64,000 nucleotides of DNA from SZUA-368 sp028533045 (GCA_050031985.1 JBNAIG010000047.1:19957-83956), one strand, 5' to 3'; counted from the stretch's first letter, positions 50,564 to 57,539 are shown. The notes: a model not told the origin generated them from the letters alone. Translations and numbers: made by a program.

Positions 50564-52022
50564 ATTTGCGAACATAAAGAAATCCATCGAGAAAAGCAAA
50601 AAGAAAGAGAGATTTCAGTCTAAACTCATAAGCCCCCGGTATGATGGGTATAACAACGGGATATTAAACCCACAAGTCCGATACTCTATGGAAATGTTTA
50701 GGGCTATTTCGGAAAAAGCTTGGCTCGTAAACACGATTATAGGACACTTGATTGATAAAGTGACTCCCTATATGCGTCCTCAGAAAACAAAAGCACAAAG
50801 ATATTTTTCCATTGAACTAAAAGACCCGGATGCTAAAATGTCAGCAAAGGACCGGAAGAGAGCTAAAGAGATTCAGGAATTTTTCATGAAGACCGGGTGG
50901 GATAATTCATTACAGCATGAAGATGATTTAATCCACTACACGAAAAAGATTGTCCGTGATCTTCTCACCCTGGATCAGGTGGCCGCTGAAAAGCTGTGGT
51001 CCAGGGGTGGCGATCTGCTTTCCTTTGAGGCTGTGGATGCGGCAACTATCTTACGATGCAACGAAGAGGGTTATGAGGGAGACGATAAAATCCGGTTCGT
51101 ACAAATGATGGATAATCAGGTAGTTTCTCAATACACCGGTGATCAAATGATATTCCAGTTCCAGAACCCACGAACCGATGTAAACCATTTCGGCTATGGC
51201 TATTCCAAAGTGGAACAGGCGGTAAATCTGATTGTTGCTTTGATTCATTCCTTTGTACATAACGCCGGAAACTTTACCGATGATAAATTACCTCGTGGTA
51301 TGATCCTCATGGAAGGGGATATAGGTTTTGAGGAACTGGAAGAAATAGAAGATTACATAGTCGATATGATGGCCCCCAACGGAGTAGGCGGGGCAATGAA
51401 TAAATGGGGAATCCCCATCATTCCCACCGGCAAAGGAGGGGACAAGTCTACGATCAAGTGGCAACCTCTAGGATCATCCAACAGGGATATGGAATACTCT
51501 CAATGGCAAGATTATCTTAATATGGGTACTTGTGCGCTCTACGGTGTCGATATGGAGTCTATGGGCTTTAAATCAGATAAAAGCGCAAAGATCATGGAAA
51601 GCGGATCGGCAGAAGGTAGGAAATATTCAGACGACAAGGGAGTAGGGAATATTTTAACCTTTCTGGAAAGACATTTTCAAAGTATTCTTGACCATATCGA
51701 TCCTAAGTTTGAGTTTATCTTCCATGGTTTTGAGCAAGATGATGCGAAGGAATCCAGGGAAGGGTTGGAATTTGAATTAAAAACATTCAAGTCCTTAAAT
51801 GAGGTTCGTAAAGAAAAAGACATGGACCCGCTTGATCCTAAGAAATTTCCCTTTGCTGATATTCCCGGACTTCAAAACCCTCAAATCCTACAGGCGTACA
51901 ATGCCACTCTTGGAGGAGAAGAAGAGGGCGGCGAGCCGGAAGAGGACCAAGAAGATGATTGGAATAGTGACGATTGGGGGAAATCCCTTGAGGAAGATGA
52001 TGTTATTAGGATTGTGATATGA
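50550..52022 (+). CDS. Portal protein
   Basis: The protein has 490 residues if started at the GTG at 50550, seven bases after AGGAGG; an ATG at 50544 is too close to that site. Position right after terL and the sequence VRYSMEMFRAISEKAWLVNT, then IGHLIDKVTPYMRPQ, and FGYGYSKVEQAVNLI, a typical portal motif, support it. The C-terminus is acidic with EEEGGEPEEDQEDDWNSDDW. It forms the dodecameric ring through which DNA enters the head. Confidence 0.8.
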   Translation: MNAAEFANIKKSIEKSKKKERFQSKLISPRYDGYNNGILNPQVRYSMEMFRAISEKAWLVNTIIGHLIDKVTPYMRPQKTKAQRYFSIELKDPDAKMSAKDRKRAKEIQEFFMKTGWDNSLQHEDDLIHYTKKIVRDLLTLDQVAAEKLWSRGGDLLSFEAVDAATILRCNEEGYEGDDKIRFVQMMDNQVVSQYTGDQMIFQFQNPRTDVNHFGYGYSKVEQAVNLIVALIHSFVHNAGNFTDDKLPRGMILMEGDIGFEELEEIEDYIVDMMAPNGVGGAMNKWGIPIIPTGKGGDKSTIKWQPLGSSNRDMEYSQWQDYLNMGTCALYGVDMESMGFKSDKSAKIMESGSAEGRKYSDDKGVGNILTFLERHFQSILDHIDPKFEFIFHGFEQDDAKESREGLEFELKTFKSLNEVRKEKDMDPLDPKKFPFADIPGLQNPQILQAYNATLGGEEEGGEPEEDQEDDWNSDDWGKSLEEDDVIRIVI

Positions 52023-52171
52023 AAAAAACAAGGGACATTATTTGTGCAAAAAAGAAACAAACAAATGGAAAGGGGTATTTGAAAACCGGGATTCTATCGC
52101 GTCAAGAAGCAAAAGATGCACTTAAAGAACAAAGAAGTATTGTACCTCGAATAATTCCCAATATTTGTTGA
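52019..52171 (+). CDS. Small basic protein, 50 residues
   Basis: It begins in an ATGA overlap with the portal gene. The protein is basic (KKTRDIICAKKKQTNGKGY) and ends RIIPNIC. It has no obvious own ribosome site other than coupling. The function is unknown. Confidence 0.45.
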   Translation: MKKTRDIICAKKKQTNGKGYLKTGILSRQEAKDALKEQRSIVPRIIPNIC

Positions 52172-52182
52172 AGGAGAACAAT

Positions 52183-52524
52183 GTGGACGTAGAAATTAAA
52201 TTAAAACTATCAACAGGAAAAGAAGTGATTCTTTCACAAGAAGAGTATGAGGAGTTGAAAAAATCCTTTTCCGTTGATTTAGGTAATCCTGATTTGAACC
52301 AGAATCCCGGAACGTGGGAATGGAGGCCGTGGGAATCTCCCTATTATAGCATCGATTATACTAACAATAGGACTGATAATGTAGTTGTTTCCCCTGTAGA
52401 CTTTTGCACGGGATTAACCGGAGATTGTAAAACAGTAATACAGAATGGTTTGTGTTTGGGTGAGTTGCCAGGTGTTGCCTTTTCTTCTTTACATAACGGT
52501 GTTAATTTAGACGCAACTATATAA
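52183..52524 (+). CDS. Hypothetical protein, 113 residues
   Basis: I start it at the GTG at 52183 behind AAGGAG. It begins with a beta segment, VEIKLKLSTGKEVILSQEEY, and continues with WEWRPWESPYYSIDYTNN and a Cys-containing C-terminus. No family is recognised. It is the last gene before a new promoter. Confidence 0.55.
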   Translation: MDVEIKLKLSTGKEVILSQEEYEELKKSFSVDLGNPDLNQNPGTWEWRPWESPYYSIDYTNNRTDNVVVSPVDFCTGLTGDCKTVIQNGLCLGELPGVAFSSLHNGVNLDATI

Positions 52525-52567
52525 ACATGACATTCCCACTATACATAGACGTTAGTTGGAAAAGCAA

Positions 52568-52596
52568 TTGACTACAATTAAAATGCAGTGTATTTT
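52568..52596 (+). promoter_or_regulatory. Sigma70-like promoter of the cytosine methyltransferase
   Basis: TTGACT (52568-52573) and TATTTT (52591-52596) are 17 bases apart, followed by AAAAGGAG. Confidence 0.6.
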
Positions 52597-52611
52597 CATG
52601 TAAAAGGAGAA

Positions 52612-53358
52612 ATGATGAATGAGCTACATTTATTTGCAGGAGCAGGGGGAGGAATCCTGGGCGGAGAACTTCTCGGACATAGAACAGTTTGCGCAGTCGA
52701 AATTGAAGAATACCCCAGAAAGGTATTGCTCCACAGACAGCGGGACGGAATCCTCCCATGGTTCCCGATATGGGATGATATTACAACGTTTGACGGAAGA
52801 CCTTGGAAAGGGCGAGTTGATATTGTTTCCGGGGGATTCCCGTGTCAAGACATTTCAGCAGCAGGAAAGGGCGCTGGAATCGAAGGGGAGCGGTCGGGAC
52901 TCTGGGGAGAGATGGCCAGGGTGGTTCGCGAAGTATCTCCCCGATTTGTCTTTGTGGAAAACTCCCCAATGCTCACTTCTAGAGGATTACATCGAGTTCT
53001 CGGAGACTTGGCCGAAATGGGGTACTATGCGAGATGGTGCGTGCTGGGAGCTGATGACGCCGGAATGTGGCACACAAGAAAAAGGATGTGGATACTGGCC
53101 TACTCCGCAGGCGCACGATCAGAAAGTTGTAAAAGAATTCAGAGCAATGTCAGCCTGGAAAAATTATACAAACGGTCGGCAGTTACACCTCCCCCACCTT
53201 TTCCTAACAAACCAAATAAGCCTATCAACGGCGATTTCTCATACAGAAACGATCCAAGGTTGGCTGAGGGGATGGACCGCCTTAAAGCCATTGGAAATGG
53301 GCAAGTTCCAGCAGTGGCGGCGCTCGCATTCGTTATTCTCAGTGAGGGGTTGATATGA
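52612..53358 (+). CDS. DNA cytosine-5 methyltransferase
   Basis: The protein has 248 residues. Motif I is FAGAGGGILGG at residues 7-17, motif IV is GGFPCQDIS with catalytic Cys78, motif VI contains VENSP near 118, motif VIII carries RKRMWILAY, and motif X is AIGNGQVPAVAA near 228. All core motifs are present, though the target-recognition region is short. The start may be the ATG at 52612 or 52615. It would methylate phage DNA against restriction. A second frame is open along almost the whole gene. Confidence 0.92.
   Translation: MMNELHLFAGAGGGILGGELLGHRTVCAVEIEEYPRKVLLHRQRDGILPWFPIWDDITTFDGRPWKGRVDIVSGGFPCQDISAAGKGAGIEGERSGLWGEMARVVREVSPRFVFVENSPMLTSRGLHRVLGDLAEMGYYARWCVLGADDAGMWHTRKRMWILAYSAGARSESCKRIQSNVSLEKLYKRSAVTPPPPFPNKPNKPINGDFSYRNDPRLAEGMDRLKAIGNGQVPAVAALAFVILSEGLI
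52619..53353 (+). CDS. Overlapping gene in the second frame of the methyltransferase
   Basis: A frame of 244 residues runs inside the methyltransferase gene over almost its whole length. It starts at an ATG 9 bases after AAAGGAG. It reads like a familiar phage protein: SYIYLQEQGEESWAENFSDI at the start, RYGMILQRLTED, then WFAKYLPDLSLWKTPQCSLL and EFSETWPKWGTMRDGACWEL, then GYWPTP. I recall many phage proteins with the WKT.QC, WP.WG.M..G and WPTP pattern, found beside or over cytosine methyltransferases. It may be a genuine dual-coded partner. The alternative is a frame shadow preserved by the constrained gene. Confidence 0.45.
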   Translation: MSYIYLQEQGEESWAENFSDIEQFAQSKLKNTPERYCSTDSGTESSHGSRYGMILQRLTEDLGKGELILFPGDSRVKTFQQQERALESKGSGRDSGERWPGWFAKYLPDLSLWKTPQCSLLEDYIEFSETWPKWGTMRDGACWELMTPECGTQEKGCGYWPTPQAHDQKVVKEFRAMSAWKNYTNGRQLHLPHLFLTNQISLSTAISHTETIQGWLRGWTALKPLEMGKFQQWRRSHSLFSVRG

Positions 53359-53786
53359 AAGGAATCCAAGAAGTAGTAAGCTACCATGAACACTACACGC
53401 TTAAACGTGATCTTTTTTGCGGGAAATGTTTTGATCTTGTAAAGATGAATGTTTTTGTCAAAAAAGACGTAACATATAAATGCCCCCACTGTGGAGAAGT
53501 AAACGAATACGGTAAAGATGATCCTTTAAGGCACCTTAAAAGAACCTATAACAAGAAATTTCCTATAGTATACTGGGCCAGGAAATACGGAATACCGGAG
53601 AATTCCTGTTACATGGCTTTCAGAAGAAGAGGACTATATCAGAAAAATCATATATCGGGAAATCCTATAAAGATAACAAAGCGTGAGTTTTTGGCCGGTG
53701 TTCTTTATACGACGAAAGGAAGAGATGTAGTGTCACGATTGATAGTCCACGAAAAGCTATTGACAGAAGAAACATTAGAAAGTTAA
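53355..53786 (+). CDS. Zinc-ribbon hypothetical protein, 143 residues
   Basis: FCGKCFDLVKMNVFVKKDVT and YKCPHCGEVNEYG form a zinc ribbon. HTH-like helices follow (YWARKYGIPENSCYMAFRRR) and a C-terminal region. It may bind DNA. It overlaps the methyltransferase by 4 bases and is the last gene before a strong terminator. Confidence 0.6.
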   Translation: MKGIQEVVSYHEHYTLKRDLFCGKCFDLVKMNVFVKKDVTYKCPHCGEVNEYGKDDPLRHLKRTYNKKFPIVYWARKYGIPENSCYMAFRRRGLYQKNHISGNPIKITKREFLAGVLYTTKGRDVVSRLIVHEKLLTEETLES

Positions 53787-53855
53787 TATATAGACCTACA
53801 GGGGCGCAATGCCCTACCTATTAAAGAGGATAGTTTCCCTTCTCTTTCTATCCCG

Positions 53856-53892
53856 CCCCCGGTTTTACTCCTTTTCGCCGGGGGGTTTTTTT
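53856..53892 (+). terminator. Rho-independent terminator
   Basis: CCCCCGG and CCGGGGG form a 7-bp GC stem around a 15-base loop, followed by seven Ts. It ends the packaging and methyltransferase operon. Confidence 0.9.
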
Positions 53893-53907
53893 ATATATAG
53901 TTTTTTG

Positions 53908-53913
53908 TATAGT
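53908..53913 (+). promoter_or_regulatory. Possible -10 box with leaderless geometry
   Basis: TATAGT lies so that +1 would be 53920, the A of the next ATG. The -35 region is only a T-run, so the promoter is weak or activator-dependent. Confidence 0.35.
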
Positions 53914-53919
53914 GAACGT

Positions 53920-54054
53920 ATGGGGGATGGTGTGATAGAGTATACAATTAACAAGATCAACGAAGGGTTCAACAACAAACAGATCATGCAGAGTATGGTT
54001 TTAGATGGTATAGAAAACGGATGCCGGTCTGAAAAACTATCATTAACAGAATAG
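53920..54054 (+). CDS. N-terminal HTH-like part of the metallophosphoesterase (frameshifted)
   Basis: The frame encodes 44 residues from the ATG at 53920, with a GTG at 53932 as an alternative. The sequence IEYTINKINEGFNNKQIMQS looks like an HTH start. It ends soon after an A5 run at 54032-54036. If one A is restored, it continues as SEKTIINRIGEIRR into the following gene, giving one protein of about 420 residues. So the two are probably one gene, split by decay or a sequencing error. Confidence 0.55.
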   Translation: MGDGVIEYTINKINEGFNNKQIMQSMVLDGIENGCRSEKLSLTE

Positions 54055-54089
54055 GGGAAATCAGAAGAGTTCTGGAAACATCCAGAAGA

Positions 54090-55187
54090 ATGTTAGACGA
54101 TGACCCAGAAAGAGCGGCAAAAGTTCTTAGCCATGTTGAAAAAGCCAATGAGATAGAAATACAGCTTAAAACCTATAATATTTACGGAGAAGAGGCCGTA
54201 AGGGAACATTCTAATATCCCGGAAGACGACTGGGAGTGCTACAAGAAGGAAGTCAGAGCGTCAAATAACGCTAAAAATCCTTGGTTTATTACTCACTGTC
54301 ATTTTAAGAGAAGAACTGAAATAGACCCCTGTCTTCTCTTAAAAAATATGCAAGACATAATAGAGGATTACAAGCCGGAAGGTGTAGAAATTAAAAGAGT
54401 TCCAGGCGGTAACTACTGCTTAATTATTGATCCGGTGGACGCTCATATAGGGGGAATGGTTCATGATAACTCCGAAACCCTACAGGATCAAATAGATAGA
54501 TATGTAGCGTCCGTAGTGTATATGCTTCAAAAAACAGAGCATATTTTATTGGATGAAATCGTATATGTTTTAGGAAATGATCTTTTTCATATCAACGCCG
54601 ATAAACCGGAAACCCGAAAAGGAACGCCGCAGGAAACAATAGGAATCCCCCATGAAGTAAACCGGGAAATTCTTAAAATGTGTATCGATGTGGTTTATAT
54701 GTTAAAACAGCGTTGTAGGAAGTTGCACGTGATGTCAGTTCCAGGAAATCATGATTTTCATAATGTGTGCTGGCTCAGTTTGGCGTTGACGTGTAAATTC
54801 TCTGATGATGAAAACATCATAATAGATAGCGGTATAGACGAAAGGAAATATTATTCTTTTGGATGTACCGCTTTTGTTTTTGCACACAAGATAATGAAGC
54901 GACAGGATAGGCTCTCAGTAATAATGTTCCAAGAAATGTTAGATTTGGGAATCATAACCGATGAAATCAAATATTACGAAGCCCACGGGGGACACTTTCA
55001 CGTAGCAAGTCAGAGAGATTATCCATCTGCTACAACAAATCAAATGATCACCCAACGTATTTTAGGATCACTTACCGGGCAACAAAGATATTCTAAGGAT
55101 GCCTTTGGGTTGAAATCCAGGGAAGCCCACGGGTTACTTTACAGTAGAGATAGTGGGATAGAACAACAGTTGATATTTAGGGCTTAA
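54090..55187 (+). CDS. Calcineurin-like metallophosphoesterase
   Basis: The protein has 365 residues from the ATG at 54090, but the frame is open from 54033 and probably joins the preceding one. Motifs are in order: PVDAHIGG (D-x-H), LGNDLFH, PGNHDFH and GGHFH. These bind two metals, so it is likely an active phosphoesterase or nuclease. It resembles phage metallophosphoesterases found near terminase genes. Its role could be DNA or RNA processing. The N-terminal part (ERAAKVLSHVEKANEIEIQL) is helical. Confidence 0.8.
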   Translation: MLDDDPERAAKVLSHVEKANEIEIQLKTYNIYGEEAVREHSNIPEDDWECYKKEVRASNNAKNPWFITHCHFKRRTEIDPCLLLKNMQDIIEDYKPEGVEIKRVPGGNYCLIIDPVDAHIGGMVHDNSETLQDQIDRYVASVVYMLQKTEHILLDEIVYVLGNDLFHINADKPETRKGTPQETIGIPHEVNREILKMCIDVVYMLKQRCRKLHVMSVPGNHDFHNVCWLSLALTCKFSDDENIIIDSGIDERKYYSFGCTAFVFAHKIMKRQDRLSVIMFQEMLDLGIITDEIKYYEAHGGHFHVASQRDYPSATTNQMITQRILGSLTGQQRYSKDAFGLKSREAHGLLYSRDSGIEQQLIFRA

Positions 55188-55229
55188 AACACCTGTTATG
55201 AAAAAATATAAAAATAATTTCCATTTTAC

Positions 55230-55258
55230 TTGACAGGCGTTTAAATCTCCTGTAATAT
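55230..55258 (+). promoter_or_regulatory. Strong sigma70-like promoter of the tRNA region
   Basis: TTGACA (55230-55235) and TAATAT (55253-55258) are 17 bases apart. +1 would be near 55265. It is well placed to drive the tRNA-Gln gene and what follows. Confidence 0.7.
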
Positions 55259-55283
55259 GAGAAGCGTAAAGAGGAGATAGGAA

Positions 55284-55373
55284 ATGCAAACAGCTTGTAT
55301 AACAAATGTGGGTTCGACTCCTGCTTTTCTCATAATCTTAGCCTATAGGTCGGGCGAAATCACAATGACCTAA
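55284..55373 (+). CDS. Short leader frame with an embedded T-arm-like sequence
   Basis: A 29-residue frame starts behind GAGGAG, about 19 bases after the predicted transcription start. It contains GGTTCGACTCC, a typical tRNA T-loop, and a 7-bp acceptor-like pairing (TGAGAAG with TTTCTCA) surrounds the region, but no D-arm or normal anticodon loop is present and the 5' strand overlaps the -10 box. It may be a decayed tRNA or a chance frame. A hairpin-capable AGGTC/GACCT pair follows. Confidence 0.3.
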   Translation: MQTACITNVGSTPAFLIILAYRSGEITMT

Positions 55374-55421
55374 AAAGGGATGGATAATTAAACCGGTCAT
55401 GCCGGACCTTAAACGGCACGT

Positions 55422-55494
55422 TAGGCCATAGCTCAATAGGTAGAGTGGCACACTTTGAATGTGTAGGTTCCGGGTTCAAGCCCCGGTGGTCTAG
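55422..55494 (+). tRNA. tRNA-Gln (anticodon TTG)
   Basis: All four stems fold: acceptor TAGGCCA with TGGTCTA, D-stem GCTC with GAGT, anticodon stem GCACA with TGTGT around CTTTGAA, and T-stem CCGGG with CCCGG around TTCAAGC. The anticodon is TTG, reading CAA. CCA is not encoded. The length is 73 bases. Confidence 0.92.
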
Positions 55495-55510
55495 TAAAAG
55501 GAGAATTGCA

Positions 55511-55720
55511 GTGATTTTTTTAGATGAACCGAATAATGTTTGTATAAATATGGAGAATGTTGTAACTATACAAATCAGCACAACAGGGAGAGGCACCACT
55601 ATCATGGACATCATCACGCGTGATGGTATAAAGTCTCCTTGTGTATATCTGATTGGAGAAACATCTAAAATTCAAGACGAGATCAAAAATAAACTTAGTG
55701 CTTATATGGAAAAAAACTAA
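55511..55720 (+). CDS. Hypothetical protein, 69 residues
   Basis: It starts at a GTG behind AAAGGAG, 16 bases after the tRNA. The small protein has NNVCINMENVVTIQIST and GTTIMDIITRDGI, like a beta-rich PH or SH3 type fold. No family is recognised. Confidence 0.5.
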   Translation: MIFLDEPNNVCINMENVVTIQISTTGRGTTIMDIITRDGIKSPCVYLIGETSKIQDEIKNKLSAYMEKN

Positions 55721-55773
55721 ACTATTGAAATAAACAACCGATAATATAATTATACCAACAAAAAGGAGAAGGT

Positions 55774-55941
55774 ATGGATTACGTAAAGGGAGCGATTAAA
55801 AACGCATTAGGCAAGGAAGAAATTACCCCGGAAATGATTGATTCAGTTGTAAACCCCGTGTCTGTAGAAAAAACAGCCGAATCCCTGATGAAACCGGAAA
55901 ATTACAAGAAATTTTTCACCGGAGTGGGGATAAAGAAATGA
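55774..55941 (+). CDS. Hypothetical protein, 55 residues
   Basis: It follows AAAAAGGAG. The peptide is helical with GAIKNALGKEEITPEMIDSV and AESLMKPENYKKFFTG. No family is recognised. It overlaps the next gene by 4 bases. Confidence 0.55.
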   Translation: MDYVKGAIKNALGKEEITPEMIDSVVNPVSVEKTAESLMKPENYKKFFTGVGIKK

Positions 55942-56180
55942 AAAGAAGAAAGCTGAGGAAAATTCCTACTGACGATTTACAGTTATCCGTAAATACCTAT
56001 ATTGAGTATGGCGGTGAAACTATACCTTGCATGGCAATTGGCAGTTGTGAAGGTTGCCCCTTTCAGTGTAAGAACGCCGACCCTATGGATGTATGCCCCG
56101 TATTGCAAAGAGAGAACGGCGATAAGCGGGTTCACACTGTCTTCAAAAGAGAACTGCAAAGGAGGCTGAGATATGCTTGA
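55938..56180 (+). CDS. Cys-containing hypothetical protein, 80 residues
   Basis: It begins with a basic stretch (KRRKLRKIPTDD). Four Cys in CMAIGSCEGCPFQCKN and another in DVCPVL may bind a metal cluster. The C-terminus is basic. The function is unknown. It overlaps the next gene by 8 bases. Confidence 0.55.
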   Translation: MKRRKLRKIPTDDLQLSVNTYIEYGGETIPCMAIGSCEGCPFQCKNADPMDVCPVLQRENGDKRVHTVFKRELQRRLRYA

Positions 56181-56361
56181 GTCATTCTGGTGGTTTTCCC
56201 TTTCTGCCGTTGCCACTGTTATAGCAGTTGTAATGTGGAAGAATAGACGCGGCTATCTTCTGGATATGTCGTTGGCTTTGCAAGACTTTGGGGAAAGAAG
56301 TCACCTGGGGTTTGTGCGAAAAGCCGGAACTATATTAAGATATATCGTTTTAAGGAAGTAG
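56173..56361 (+). CDS. Small membrane protein, 62 residues
   Basis: Residues 2-20 are hydrophobic (SFWWFSLSAVATVIAVVMW), a single membrane segment, followed by a basic cytoplasmic tail. It follows AAAGGAGG inside the preceding gene. The function is unknown. Confidence 0.5.
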   Translation: MLESFWWFSLSAVATVIAVVMWKNRRGYLLDMSLALQDFGERSHLGFVRKAGTILRYIVLRK

Positions 56362-56363
56362 AG

Positions 56364-56576
56364 TTGGAAACTTCCTTGGATGGAGCGTTGCGTGTTTATC
56401 ACCCGGATTTCATGATATGGTTTAAGCAGTACAAGGAAAATGTTATTTCCCCATTGTGTGGTAATATTTACCTTGACTCACCAGAAATAAGAGAGTATTT
56501 TGATACTATCATTGATTCGATTGAAAAGGACATAAAAGCAATGGAAGAATATTATAGGATTGATCCTACGTTGTAG
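56364..56576 (+). CDS. Hypothetical protein, 70 residues
   Basis: It starts at a TTG after AGGAAG. It contains YHPDFMIWFKQYKENVISPL and an acidic C-terminal helix. Its stop codon lies inside a perfect hairpin at 56563-56579. No family is recognised. It is the last gene before the structured tRNA block. Confidence 0.5.
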   Translation: METSLDGALRVYHPDFMIWFKQYKENVISPLCGNIYLDSPEIREYFDTIIDSIEKDIKAMEEYYRIDPTL

Positions 56577-56580
56577 GATA

Positions 56581-56996
56581 ATATAAACTTAATGGCGTAC
56601 ATGTACGCAATTAGGTTATTGATTGATTCACGGCTACGTTGTAGCCAAACAAACTAAACCGTCCAGCCGGTGAAAGCTGGTCAGTTTAAAAATTTCTGAC
56701 GGCAGAGAACAGAACTGCTCCGGTTGAGATCAGCGGGTATCTGAATTCCTTGTATGTTATTGGTGAAACATTCATACCCGATGGGGTGTAGTCGCTACGT
56801 ATTAAGGCCAGATTGCACCTTTTAGGGTATAGTTAAGACAAAAAACACAACACAAAGAAGAGTGAAAGACCTTGTGAATCTTCTTGTTGTTTAAGGTCAG
56901 TTAACCCGATAACCAGAGCCATGCTGGCGGGATGTTAGGCGTAGAGTTGCTCGACGGAGCAAAGAACTGTGTTTAACTGTTACACATGGTGAGTAC
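56581..56996 (+). ncRNA. Structured non-coding region, candidate large RNA
   Basis: No credible gene lies in these 416 bases, but at least eight hairpins do. Examples: palindrome GCGTACATGTACGC (56595-56608), GGCTAC/GTAGCC (56632-56646), CCAGC/GCTGG (56663-56680), CGGGTAT/ATACCCG (56734-56780) and TTGCTC/GAGCAA with a 4-base loop (56947-56962). AAGAAGA (56855-56861) pairs with TCTTCTT (56879-56885), and its loop GACCTT (56868-56873) can pair with AAGGTC (56893-56898), a textbook H-type pseudoknot. It joins a tRNA directly. Ornate phage RNAs such as GOLLD and ROOL lie beside tRNA genes; this may be of that kind. No family match was tested. Confidence 0.5.
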
Positions 56997-57070
56997 GGGG
57001 GTATAGCTCAGTTGGTTAGAGCAGGGCACTCATAATGCCAAGGTCGGTGGTTCAAGTCCATCTGCCCCCA
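56997..57070 (+). tRNA. tRNA with CAT anticodon (probably Ile2, or Met)
   Basis: Acceptor GGGGGTA pairs with TGCCCCC, D-stem GCTC with GAGC, anticodon stem GGGCA with TGCCA around CTCATAA (imperfect at one pair), and T-stem GGTGG with CCATC around TTCAAGT. The CAT anticodon could be Met or Ile2. AGCAGG before and GGTC after the anticodon arm resemble Ile2, which is lysidine-modified and reads ATA. The length is 74 bases. Confidence 0.88.
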
Positions 57071-57241
57071 GAGCAGTTTTGTTGGTTTCTGCGTTTTAAG
57101 AGCAAAAACCTTCGTCATGGGGTGGTTATGGTAATCCAGACTGGACAGTGAAAAGCAAGAGAATGCATTTTCTTGTAAATAGCGGGCCGGGAGATTAAAA
57201 AACTGCTTAAGGCCGGACCATACGGCGGTCCACCCCACCAC
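57071..57241 (+). other. Structured spacer between tRNA genes
   Basis: There is no credible gene in these 171 bases. AGCAGTTTT (57072-57080) pairs perfectly with AAAACTGCT (57199-57207). TGGGGTGG (57118-57125) pairs perfectly with CCACCCCA (57230-57237), which crosses the first pairing. TCCAG/CTGGA and CAAGA/TCTTG hairpins lie between. The region may be part of the same RNA as the preceding block. Confidence 0.45.
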
Positions 57242-57313
57242 GCCCTTGTCGTCTAACGGCTAGGACAACAGATTTCCAATCTGTTTATGCGGGTTCGATT
57301 CCCGCCAGGGGCT
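57242..57313 (+). tRNA. tRNA-Gly (anticodon TCC)
   Basis: Acceptor GCCCTTG pairs with CAGGGGC, D-stem GTCT with GGAC, anticodon stem ACAGA with TCTGT around TTTCCAA, and T-stem GCGGG with CCCGC around TTCGATT. The anticodon is TCC. The length is 72 bases; CCA is not encoded. Confidence 0.93.
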
Positions 57314-57501
57314 AAAGCCGGATCATTTTGGTATTTTGTACCGGTGGACGCAGAGTACCGATCTGCCTAACTCAATCGGTTGACTGGCAAAGAGCCGATG
57401 TGTGAAACCATAACAATAAAGAGGCTGTTATGGTGAAGACAACCAGGAGGTGCTATGAAGAAGCTTATATAAATCTCATAACAACTATAATAAGTGTTTT
57501 G
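57314..57501 (+). other. Structured non-coding tail after tRNA-Gly
   Basis: No credible gene is seen. Hairpins include GGTA/TACC, GCAGA/TCTGC, ATCGGT/GCCGAT and a perfect 9-bp ACCATAACA/TGTTATGGT (57407-57434). A 5-codon frame behind GGAGG near 57450 is too short to call. It ends in a terminator. Confidence 0.45.
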
Positions 57502-57539
57502 CCCCGCAGGATTGAAGACCCTTGCGGGGTTTTTGTTTT
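57502..57539 (+). terminator. Rho-independent terminator of the tRNA block
   Basis: CCCCGCA and TGCGGGG form a GC-rich stem, followed by TTTTTGTTTT. It closes the tRNA and structured RNA unit. Confidence 0.9.

Noticed and set aside
55258..55330. A fourth tRNA with T-loop GGTTCGACTCC
   Set aside because: There is a T-arm-like segment and possible acceptor pairing, but no D-arm or T33-bearing anticodon loop, and the 5' strand overlaps the promoter -10 box.
57450..57475. A five-residue peptide frame behind GGAGG after tRNA-Gly
   Set aside because: Too short to support as a gene and it lies in a structured non-coding region.
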